DNA from: an uncultured Bacilli bacterium
Lineage (GTDB): Bacteria > Bacillota_I > Bacilli_A > RF39 > UBA660
Assembly (NCBI GenBank): GCA_934148875.1
Contig: CAKPDJ010000035.1
Coordinates: 1-14,427 of the forward strand
Direction: 5' to 3'
Length of the DNA stretch: 14,427 nucleotides
Of this stretch, positions 1-6,318 are shown in pieces. Position numbers and translations under genes: made by a program. The notes under the pieces were generated by a model. That model was given only the letters and a program-made list of their open reading frames with translations, did no database searches and had not been told where the DNA came from. Every line of letters starts with the position of its first letter. Position 1 is the first letter of the stretch.

Positions 1-94
1 AGTGCTGCTAACGCATCACTTTCGAATTAATATTTTTTCTGATTTTTTGGTATCACATCATTTACAATTATACATTTCTAACTTACTTATTTTA

Positions 95-490
95 TTATAT
101 GTTTGATAATTTATCTTTAATGTACTCATCTAATAATTCAGAATCTTTATTTACCCACTTATAATCACAATGTTCATCACTTAATATAACATTAACATCT
201 GATTTATTAACATTAATAATAAAATCAATTTCTAAATCATGAATCAATTCATCATTTTTATTTTTAACTTCATCATAATAATGTGTAATAATTGGTTCAA
301 ATTCTGAATTAAAACCAATTTCTTCAAATAGTTCTCTTTTTAAACCTTCTTTTAAGGTTTCACCATTTTCTAGATGACCTCCAGGGAATTCCCATGCTCC
401 AGGGTATAAATCATCATTTTCACTTCTTTTAACTACTAAAAATTGATCGTTAGATTTTAAAATTCCAGTTAAAACAATTTTCGTATTCAT
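95..490 (-). CDS. NUDIX hydrolase, last gene of the nucleotide operon
   Basis: A 131-aa NUDIX protein. It carries a complete Nudix box at residues 38-60 (G38, E44, R52-E53-L54, E56-E57, G59), which binds Mg2+ and cleaves nucleoside diphosphate-X compounds such as (d)NTPs, so catalysis is expected. The N-terminal part (LVVKRSENDD, GAWEFPGG) resembles MutT-type housecleaning enzymes. An AGGAGG site lies 6 nt before the ATG and overlaps the stop codon of the upstream nucleotidase gene, so the two genes are adjacent in one transcript (gap 10 nt). The C-terminal segment (LSDEHCDYKWV, then DSELLDEYI) is clearly similar to the second NUDIX protein of the operon (LSEEHTAYVWA, then DSEYVDEFI), so the pair are paralogues. 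The substrate cannot be read from sequence; a nucleotide intermediate of the operon is an inference. Confidence 0.93.
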   Translation of the reverse strand: MNTKIVLTGILKSNDQFLVVKRSENDDLYPGAWEFPGGHLENGETLKEGLKRELFEEIGFNSEFEPIITHYYDEVKNKNDELIHDLEIDFIINVNKSDVNVILSDEHCDYKWVNKDSELLDEYIKDKLSNI

Positions 491-500
491 AAAAGTCCTC

Positions 501-1019
501 CTATCTATTTTTAATCATATCACATATTTTTAATAAATCATCGATAATTATAAATTTATTACTTTTATTACCATAACTATCTTCATTTTTCATGTATTCA
601 TTAAATAGAATAGAAATTCCTCCATTTTGTTCCCATTCTTCAAGATTATGTATAACATCATCTATTAGAATAGAGCCAAACGGCTTTACAAAATCAGATT
701 TCAGAGAATTATATGGAACAAAGATAACATTAAAAATATTTTTCTTTTTTAAAAATAATTCTTTAGCCTTTTGTTCTTCATCAGAATTTACTTTAGTTAG
801 AATAAATATTTGATAGTTTTTCATCAAACAATGAATTTTTTTAAAGCTATTATTAATTTCTTCACTATTTTTTAATATAACATCCCAGCCAAGATCAAGC
901 ATTGACTTCTTTAAATTTTCTTCATCTATTTCTTCTGTGCAATATTGAGTTGTATAATTTTGATAAATAATATCCCATGTATTTAGAATTACTCCGTCAA
1001 AATCTATATATATTTTAAT
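501..1019 (-). CDS. NT5C-type HAD (5'-nucleotidase-like) phosphatase, apparent ATT start
   Basis: A HAD-superfamily phosphatase resembling the NT5C (deoxy)ribonucleotidase family. The first ATG in the frame (position 902) would cut off the catalytic aspartates. The frame is open upstream of it to an ATT at 1019-1017, giving 172 aa that begin (M)KIYIDFDGVILNTWD. That extension supplies HAD motif I (D6, D8). Motif II is T75 in IFILT, and motif IV is D120-D121 in ILIDD, followed by the NT5C-like NLEEWEQNGG. A Shine-Dalgarno match AAGGTGA at 1032-1026 sits 6 nt before the ATT; no ATG, GTG or TTG lies between the upstream in-frame TGA (1028-1026) and motif I. The ATT overlaps the TAA stop of the transporter gene. 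Likely role: dephosphorylating a nucleoside monophosphate made by the operon. An inactivated start codon is the alternative. Confidence 0.8.
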   Translation of the reverse strand: MKIYIDFDGVILNTWDIIYQNYTTQYCTEEIDEENLKKSMLDLGWDVILKNSEEINNSFKKIHCLMKNYQIFILTKVNSDEEQKAKELFLKKKNIFNVIFVPYNSLKSDFVKPFGSILIDDVIHNLEEWEQNGGISILFNEYMKNEDSYGNKSNKFIIIDDLLKICDMIKNR

Positions 1020-1686
1020 TTTCTTTCACCTTTTTTATTTTTGAAGCAATGTACATGAATGGTGTATCACAAATTGCTATAAATATTTTGAATATATACA
1101 TCGACAACATTATTTCAAAAATCGTATTTATATTCATAGTTCCTATATATGTAACAATTGTAAAGATAATAGTATCAATTGCTTGACAAATCATTGTACT
1201 AACATTGTTACTTAACCATAATTTATTATATTTATTTTGTAGTTTGTGGAAAATAGCTGTATCAATAAATTGACTAATTACAAATCCTAATAAACTGCCA
1301 ATAGTAATTCTTACATTAAATGAAAATATTGTCATTAAACTATCTTGAGCGAAATCATTTGGGCTAGGTTTATATAATAAACAAATAACCATAAATAATG
1401 TCATAATCGTCATAGATAAAAAGCCATAGATAATAGTTTTTCTACTTTCTTTTAATCCATATTTATAATTAAGAATGTCAGTTGCCAAGAATGTACTACC
1501 ATATAATATAGTTCCAAGTGCTGTCTCTAAGCCAAATAATTCAACAGTTTTAACTGTCTGTATATTTGAAACAATAGTAGCAACTATTATCCATAAAAAC
1601 AGTCCGTTTTTCCCTAAATATTTATAGCATAAAATTATTGAACTAAATGAAAGAATAAGTGTTAATATCCATAAAATTTCATTCAT
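1015..1686 (-). CDS. VUT/YhhQ-family queuosine precursor transporter homologue
   Basis: A 223-aa integral membrane protein with about six hydrophobic segments (near residues 4-20, 27-42, 55-70, 85-105, 120-142 and 165-200). It shows hallmarks of the VUT/YhhQ (DUF165) family: SNIQTVK after the second helix, ILYGSTFLATDILN, and a later QFIDTAIF. Characterised members import 7-deazaguanine queuosine precursors such as preQ0 or preQ1. No queuosine biosynthesis or tgt gene lies nearby, so the transported compound may be a base used by this operon rather than by tRNA modification; that is inference. The ATG overlaps the last base of the aminotransferase stop (TAATG), with GAGG upstream. Length is normal for the family. 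Confidence 0.9.
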   Translation of the reverse strand: MNEILWILTLILSFSSIILCYKYLGKNGLFLWIIVATIVSNIQTVKTVELFGLETALGTILYGSTFLATDILNYKYGLKESRKTIIYGFLSMTIMTLFMVICLLYKPSPNDFAQDSLMTIFSFNVRITIGSLLGFVISQFIDTAIFHKLQNKYNKLWLSNNVSTMICQAIDTIIFTIVTYIGTMNINTIFEIMLSMYIFKIFIAICDTPFMYIASKIKKVKEN

Positions 1687-2960
1687 TATTTTTTCCTCAT
1701 TAGATAAAATCCATCGAAATAATTTATTTCTTCATCATATCCTCTTTCATCAAATATTTCTATATCTTTACAATAATTATTAATTACGTATGCAAAAGCT
1801 TTACTTATTTTGTCAACGTCATCTAAAGATAATGTTTCGTATAAAGGTAAAAAAATACTATTATCTCTTACATATTGAGAATTTATTAAATTATCACCTT
1901 TATTTGTTATAAAATTATTAAAATAATCGTTTTTTGAAATTGTATTATAATTGAATGAACCAACTGGAATTCCCATATTCATTGCACCTAAAATAACACG
2001 GTTTCTATCATAATATTTATTATCTAATAAAATCCATGATGCAATTGGGCCATATTCTTCAACTTTATTAATATCAAAATTTTTTATAAAATGCACACCT
2101 TCAAGATTAGAAAGTTGATCAAAATAAATCTTCAATTTTTTTCTTCGTTCTGATATATAATCATCGATATGATCAATTCTTTTAAGTCCTGTTGAAAAAG
2201 TTATAGGAGATGGTCTTAAATTTAAACCTTTACCCATATTAGATAATCCATTAAACAATAAATCTCTATATGTTGTATTTGAACTTACAGAAGATTGTTT
2301 TGTTGAATTAAAAACTTCACCAACATGTCTAAAATGTTCTACTTTTTCGTATATATCTTTATCGAAAGTAACAATAGCTCCACCTTCACCTATTCTTAAC
2401 ATTTTCGTGTCATTAAAGCTGTAGCATCCTATTTTTCCAAATGTTCCAGCATATTTTCCATTTACTTTAGTTCCAAATGCTTGTGCTACATCTTCTATTA
2501 AAGTAATATTATTTTCATCACAAATTTTCTTTACTTCCTCTATATTTAAGGGCATACCATAAAGATAACATGCCAAGAAAAATTTAGTATTTGGTGTTAT
2601 TAACTTCTTTATATTTGCCAAATCATAGTAATAAGAATTTGGTTCAAAATCAAACACCTTAATTTTTCCTCCACTCATTAATATAGGATATATTGATGAT
2701 GCATGAGTTAAATTAGGCACAATAACTTCATCACCATTCTCAATTCCTAAAACTTGTAATGCTGTATAAATAGATAGTGTGCAATTTGGTAGTGCTATAG
2801 CATATGGAACATTCAAATATTTAGATAATTTTTTTTCAAAATTACTAACAGTATTACCAACAAAAATACTTGAATCACTATTTTCTAAACACTCTAATGC
2901 ACTCTTTTTTTCCTCATCAGAGTAAATCATGTAATCACAATTAACATTAATTCTTTCCAT
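1686..2960 (-). CDS. DegT/DnrJ/EryC1/StrS family PLP aminotransferase
   Basis: A 424-aa fold-type I PLP enzyme of the DegT/DnrJ/EryC1/StrS family, usually acting on keto groups of nucleotide sugars or related antibiotic precursors. Visible family features are an N-terminal PNCTLSIYTAL cofactor loop (about 58-68), GDEVIVPNLTHASS (76-89), EDVAQAFG with the PLP-pyridine aspartate D157, and SFNDTK with the predicted Schiff-base lysine K186 followed by GEGGAIVT. The catalytic set is intact. The ATG lies inside the end of the kinase gene (14-nt overlap) with an AAGGA site 8 nt upstream, and the stop overlaps the transporter start. No sugar-nucleotide dehydratase or glycosyltransferase is present, so the substrate may be a nucleoside-derived ketone or aldehyde rather than a classical sugar; this is inference. 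A dehydratase-type family member is possible, but the lysine favours aminotransfer. Confidence 0.92.
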   Translation of the reverse strand: MERINVNCDYMIYSDEEKKSALECLENSDSSIFVGNTVSNFEKKLSKYLNVPYAIALPNCTLSIYTALQVLGIENGDEVIVPNLTHASSIYPILMSGGKIKVFDFEPNSYYYDLANIKKLITPNTKFFLACYLYGMPLNIEEVKKICDENNITLIEDVAQAFGTKVNGKYAGTFGKIGCYSFNDTKMLRIGEGGAIVTFDKDIYEKVEHFRHVGEVFNSTKQSSVSSNTTYRDLLFNGLSNMGKGLNLRPSPITFSTGLKRIDHIDDYISERRKKLKIYFDQLSNLEGVHFIKNFDINKVEEYGPIASWILLDNKYYDRNRVILGAMNMGIPVGSFNYNTISKNDYFNNFITNKGDNLINSQYVRDNSIFLPLYETLSLDDVDKISKAFAYVINNYCKDIEIFDERGYDEEINYFDGFYLMRKK

Positions 2961-3588
2961 AACCTATTTCCTTATATATTTTTGAAACATTTTGATATGG
3001 TTTGTCTCTACCATCCAATTTCAAAACCTTAACATTTTGTTTTTCTAATTGTGGAATTAACTCACTTTCTAAAGAAGTTTTTAAAGCTTGTAAGAATTTT
3101 CTTTGACTTTCGATAAATTCAATATTATCTCTTTTAGCAACTCTAGATACACTAACTTCTAGAGGAGCATGAATATACACTAACAAATCAATTGGTTTTA
3201 AATTAAATAAAACTATTTCTTTAAAAGGACGGTAAAAATCCATATAGTTACTATAATCTTCTTTTAAAATTTCTTTTTGATATGATAAAATTGATAAAAA
3301 ATCTCGATCATATAAGTTAAATCCATCATCATATTTGTATTTTTCTTGTCTATAATGCATATCTGCAGCTAGTAATAAGCTTTCAAATATTGATGTTGGA
3401 AAACCTTTATCAAGCATAAAGAATGGATCATCACTTAACATTTTATTTAAAATATCACTAATTGGTGAATCTTGAGTAAGCTCATCAACATATCTTACAA
3501 TTTCTTTTTTTTCTTCTAAATCTTTTTTTAAACTATCAATAACAGTAGTCTTTCCTACTCCGTCTATTCCTTCAAATACTATATTCAT
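2947..3588 (-). CDS. Thymidylate-kinase-like P-loop nucleotide kinase
   Basis: A 213-aa P-loop kinase of the thymidylate/deoxynucleotide kinase group. The Walker A motif is GIDGVGKTT (7-15). LLLAADMHYR (71-80) matches the region of TMK that reads LLFAADR, and YDRDFLSILSYQ (93-104) matches the DR-x5-S-x2-YQ substrate element. A LID-like RVAKRD occurs near residue 150. It lacks parts of the consensus of housekeeping Tmk, and its place inside a biosynthetic operon suggests an alternative (d)NMP or modified nucleotide as substrate; that is inference. The Shine-Dalgarno GAGGTGAT overlaps the TGA stop of the radical SAM gene, a typical coupling arrangement, and the 3' end overlaps the aminotransferase gene by 14 nt. 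Confidence 0.88.
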   Translation of the reverse strand: MNIVFEGIDGVGKTTVIDSLKKDLEEKKEIVRYVDELTQDSPISDILNKMLSDDPFFMLDKGFPTSIFESLLLAADMHYRQEKYKYDDGFNLYDRDFLSILSYQKEILKEDYSNYMDFYRPFKEIVLFNLKPIDLLVYIHAPLEVSVSRVAKRDNIEFIESQRKFLQALKTSLESELIPQLEKQNVKVLKLDGRDKPYQNVSKIYKEIGYGKN

Positions 3589-3592
3589 ACTA

Positions 3593-4453
3593 TCACCTCG
3601 TATACATCATTTCCCATTCGTTTGCACATTCTTTTGAAAAGCATTCCTTCCATTCATCCCTTGTACCTAACTTTTTGCAATTTCCAGGACAAATAAGATA
3701 ATTATTAGAACAATCTAAGAAATAATATTCAGAATCTGCAATACATGGAAATCTTTCATTTATTTCGTTATTAATATATAAATCATATAGCATATCGATG
3801 TATTTTGAATTAAAATATTCCCTATAATTATTAATAACTTCAAAAACATGTCTTAATTTTTTTAACTCTTTAACTTCGTGATTTAATTTACTATTTTGAA
3901 TATCAAATACAAAGTTAACAGATAAATATTTAACACCCATATCAATTAATCCAACAAATAATTCTTCTATATGATCATAATTATATTCATTAATACATAC
4001 TTTAACTTCTACTTTGTTTGAATCTATATTCAATATTTTTTTTATTGTACTTATAGTTTCTGATAATTTATCTCTGCACAAGTAATTTTCACTGTCAAAA
4101 CTATCAAATGTTACAATAAATGTATCAACATTATTCACCACTTTTTTTAATCTTTCATCATCATACTTATTTAAGATAACTCCATTTGTAAAAGTAATAA
4201 CTTTGCCTCTAGGAGCTAATCGTTCGATTATTTCTTCAATTATTGGCGAAGTAAAACATTCACCACCAGTTAAATAGAATTCATCAGCTAATGGACAATT
4301 TTCTAACAAATCATCAATATTCTGAAGATTTATTCCATTAGTAACTCTGCCATAATCTCTATAAAAACAATATGTACAATTTAAATTGCATGTTTGATTT
4401 ACTTCAACCAATACTTTTTTACATTTTTTTAGTTCTTGCATATCCAACTTCAC
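3593..4453 (-). CDS. Radical SAM enzyme with C-terminal Cys-rich (SPASM/twitch-like) region
   Basis: A 286-aa radical SAM protein. The [4Fe-4S]-SAM motif is C22-x3-C26-x2-C29 (TCNLNCTYC), and the SAM-binding GGE occurs in LTGGE (61-65). The C-terminal 50 residues hold six cysteines (237, 248, 255, 259, 271, 276), suggesting an auxiliary iron-sulfur cluster as in SPASM or twitch proteins. Such enzymes oxidise, cross-link or rearrange peptides or small molecules. No precursor peptide is visible nearby, and the neighbours act on nucleotides, so a small-molecule substrate is favoured by inference. The start is uncertain: GTG at 4453 overlaps the NUDIX gene by 35 nt, and ATG at 4441 gives 282 aa. 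Neither has a strong ribosome binding site, so coupling to the NUDIX gene is likely. Confidence 0.92.
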   Translation of the reverse strand: MKLDMQELKKCKKVLVEVNQTCNLNCTYCFYRDYGRVTNGINLQNIDDLLENCPLADEFYLTGGECFTSPIIEEIIERLAPRGKVITFTNGVILNKYDDERLKKVVNNVDTFIVTFDSFDSENYLCRDKLSETISTIKKILNIDSNKVEVKVCINEYNYDHIEELFVGLIDMGVKYLSVNFVFDIQNSKLNHEVKELKKLRHVFEVINNYREYFNSKYIDMLYDLYINNEINERFPCIADSEYYFLDCSNNYLICPGNCKKLGTRDEWKECFSKECANEWEMMYTR

Positions 4454-4868
4454 TTTGTGGCTCTATAGCATCAATTATTTCTGCAATAAATTCATCAACA
4501 TATTCAGAATCTCTTGTAGCCCAAACATAAGCAGTATGTTCTTCACTCAACTTGATTGGTAAATCTTTTGTAGGAACTTCAACAACATAATTTAATTGTA
4601 CACTATATTTAGTTCCATCTGGTTTTTCAGAACTGTATTCTGATATACCAATTATTTGTTTTTGGAATGGATTAATATCAATTCCAACTTCTTCAAAAAT
4701 TTCTCTTTGTAATCCCTGTTCAACGGATTCTCCAAATTCTAATTTGCCACTTGGCATTTCCCAAAATCCAGCACAATCCTCATCATCTAAACTTCTTTTT
4801 ACCATTAAATATTCATTATCGCATTTTATAGCACCACATATACATACTTGCCATTTATTATTTTTCAT
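4419..4868 (-). CDS. NUDIX hydrolase, upstream copy
   Basis: A 149-aa NUDIX hydrolase with a full Nudix box at residues 41-63 (G41, E47, R55-E56-I57, E59-E60, G62), so it should hydrolyse a nucleoside diphosphate-linked substrate using Mg2+. WEMPSGKLE precedes the box. AGGAGG lies 7 nt before the ATG, the clearest site in this part of the operon. It is 11 nt downstream of the phosphoribosyltransferase gene and overlaps the radical SAM gene by 35 nt. It is a diverged paralogue of the NUDIX protein at the other end of the operon, sharing the C-terminal pattern L-S-x-E-H then DSE-x-x-DE-[FY]-I, but has a longer tail. Two NUDIX steps in one operon suggest two distinct pyrophosphate cleavages or a housecleaning role. 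Confidence 0.93.
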   Translation of the reverse strand: MKNNKWQVCICGAIKCDNEYLMVKRSLDDEDCAGFWEMPSGKLEFGESVEQGLQREIFEEVGIDINPFQKQIIGISEYSSEKPDGTKYSVQLNYVVEVPTKDLPIKLSEEHTAYVWATRDSEYVDEFIAEIIDAIEPQSEVGYARTKKM

Positions 4869-4879
4869 TTCAATGCCTC

Positions 4880-5365
4880 CTAATTTTCACTTTTTTCCCA
4901 AGGGAAAACAATCCATTTATATTCTTGTACTTCTTCTCCACTATATATTGAATCAAAAGTATTTTTGTTAAAATTATATAAAATTGCTACTGTAATACTC
5001 TTAGGTTGATATTCTTTTAATAAATTAATTGCATAGTCTAATGCAATTTTTGAATCTAATGTATCATCTACAATTAATATATTAGAATCCTTAATTTTTT
5101 CTGTATTTGTTATTCCTTTATCTACTGGTCGTTTAAATTCTGTATTAGGATTATCATCAATACTTCTTCTTATATGAATGCAGGACATTTCTTCAACATC
5201 AAGCATTGATGATAACAACATTGCAATAGGCATTCCGCCTCTAATGATAGGAACAATTAAATCAATATTCTTATTATCTGCTATTAATTTATTTGCTATA
5301 CCTTGTGTTAATCTTTTAACTTCGTTCAAATCAACTTTTACTAATGGATAATTAGTTTTACTCAT
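4880..5365 (-). CDS. Type I phosphoribosyltransferase
   Basis: A 161-aa type I PRTase. The PRPP-binding loop is ILIVDDTLDSKIA (96-108) with the paired acidic residues D100-D101; the usual TG of the loop is replaced by SK at 105-106. LIVPIIRGGMPIA (36-48) is the first loop that binds pyrophosphate in this fold. The protein is shorter than housekeeping Hpt or Apt and resembles purine/xanthine-type PRTases in layout. Family role: joining a free nucleobase to PRPP to give a nucleoside monophosphate. The ATG lies within the last 8 nt of the methyltransferase gene with AGAGG upstream. Beside a base transporter and a nucleotide kinase, it would be the entry step of a salvage-like route; the base is unknown. 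Confidence 0.88.
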   Translation of the reverse strand: MSKTNYPLVKVDLNEVKRLTQGIANKLIADNKNIDLIVPIIRGGMPIAMLLSSMLDVEEMSCIHIRRSIDDNPNTEFKRPVDKGITNTEKIKDSNILIVDDTLDSKIALDYAINLLKEYQPKSITVAILYNFNKNTFDSIYSGEEVQEYKWIVFPWEKSEN

Positions 5366-6254
5366 TTATATCGCCTCTAATTACATATAAGTATTCTCTA
5401 AAAAATGTTTCCTTACCAAGATTATCCTCATATTCTGCATCTGTAAGCATAGTATGTCTTACATCATAATTTAAACCATTTTTTAATAATGCAACTTCTA
5501 AAACTTCTGGCGTAGGATAGTTTGAACTTTGATTTGATAATAAAACATACTTTGAAACTTTTTTAGCTTCTTTAACTGCTTTAATTACATTGTCAATAAC
5601 ATTTTCCTTATCCCAAATTTCAATATTTGCAATTTTAGATTTTTCAAATACATTACTATAAATATTAGCTGTTGTATTATATTCTTCTGTTTTAGAACCA
5701 TCTCTCCATGGCCATGCAAAATCCATAAACATAATATCTACATTAATTTTTTCTTCTTTTAATTTTTTTAAATAGTTAAACAAATCTTCATTATAAGATT
5801 TATACGATCTTACTTTTTCATCATTAATTTTCTTGAAATATGATATATATTCATTTATTTTATTTTCTAATTCTTCATTTACTTCACTTGGAATTTCAGC
5901 ATTGTAACCGTATAAATCAACAACACTAGCAAAAACTGAAGCACGACCAATGTATGAATCACAATATTTATTTAGCCATTCATACTTACAATTAAATTCT
6001 TTAGGTATATTATCACTCATAATGGCATTTGCAACAGAATAACTATACTCACTTGCATCATTAGTAATGACTTTATAACCTTTCTTTGCATACATAAATG
6101 CATTACCATTTGAACCTGAATTAGTTTCGGCATATATACCCTTTCCATGTAGTAAATCATCAACTATCATTTCAAAAAACTTGAAGAATCTTGATTGTTG
6201 TCCAAAATATTCAATATTGACTTCTGGCTTTTCAGATTTCATAATTATATCCAC
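5358..6254 (-). CDS. D12-class (Dam-like) adenine methyltransferase homologue with altered motif IV
   Basis: A 298-aa protein that resembles D12-class N6-adenine DNA methyltransferases. IEYFGQQSRFFKF (14-26) and AETNSGSNGNAFMYAKKGYKVITND (42-66) match the SAM-binding motif I and following acidic residue. Motif IV, normally DPPY, is DFAWPW at 178-183 (VDIMFMDFAWPWRDG), so the central proline is replaced. The GTG at 6254 is chosen because AGGAGGTG lies 7 nt upstream; the in-frame ATG (Met5) would be 19 nt away. First gene of the operon, overlapping the PRTase gene by 8 nt. It could methylate DNA, or, given its neighbours, a nucleotide or RNA base; the motif change leaves the substrate and even activity open. 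No cognate restriction enzyme is seen. Confidence 0.72.
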   Translation of the reverse strand: MDIIMKSEKPEVNIEYFGQQSRFFKFFEMIVDDLLHGKGIYAETNSGSNGNAFMYAKKGYKVITNDASEYSYSVANAIMSDNIPKEFNCKYEWLNKYCDSYIGRASVFASVVDLYGYNAEIPSEVNEELENKINEYISYFKKINDEKVRSYKSYNEDLFNYLKKLKEEKINVDIMFMDFAWPWRDGSKTEEYNTTANIYSNVFEKSKIANIEIWDKENVIDNVIKAVKEAKKVSKYVLLSNQSSNYPTPEVLEVALLKNGLNYDVRHTMLTDAEYEDNLGKETFFREYLYVIRGDINE

Positions 6255-6261
6255 AATAAAA

Positions 6262-6295
6262 CACCTCCTAGTGATTAATATATCACTAAAAGGTG
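6262..6295 (-). promoter_or_regulatory. Imperfect palindrome over the operon's first ribosome binding site
   Basis: Perfect 7-bp arms TAGTGAT (6269-6275) and ATCACTA (6282-6288) flank a 6-nt spacer. Beyond a 2-nt mismatch on each side, CACCT (6262-6266) pairs with AGGTG (6291-6295). On the minus strand the second half contains AGGAGGTG, the Shine-Dalgarno of the methyltransferase gene. The element could be a repressor operator, perhaps for the HTH-WYL protein encoded just upstream, or an RNA hairpin hiding the ribosome binding site. A weak possible -10 (TATACT, 6303-6298) lies directly upstream, but its -35 is poor. Confidence 0.6.
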
Positions 6296-6318
6296 CAGTA
6301 TATCGTACTATTTAAATT

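Noticed and set aside
1..94. Possible 3' end of a plus-strand gene (SAANASLSN then TAA at 28-30) or other coding at the left edge
   Set aside because: Only nine codons are visible and another plus frame is open further. No terminator or family signal is present, so it cannot be supported.
501..902. Nucleotidase starting at the ATG at 902
   Set aside because: That start would omit HAD motif I, which is plainly encoded upstream in the same frame behind a good ribosome binding site.
3593..4453. Prokaryotic viperin making ddhNTP, prompted by a radical SAM gene next to a nucleotide kinase
   Set aside because: The C-terminal Cys cluster and the sequence around CX3CX2C look like SPASM/twitch enzymes, not viperin. 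The wider set (DegT, transporter, PRTase) is also unlike viperin loci. A search with viperin profiles would settle it.
1015..6254. A standard queuosine biosynthesis operon
   Set aside because: Only the transporter fits. No QueC, QueD, QueF, Tgt or QueA homologue is seen, and the radical SAM protein does not look like QueE.
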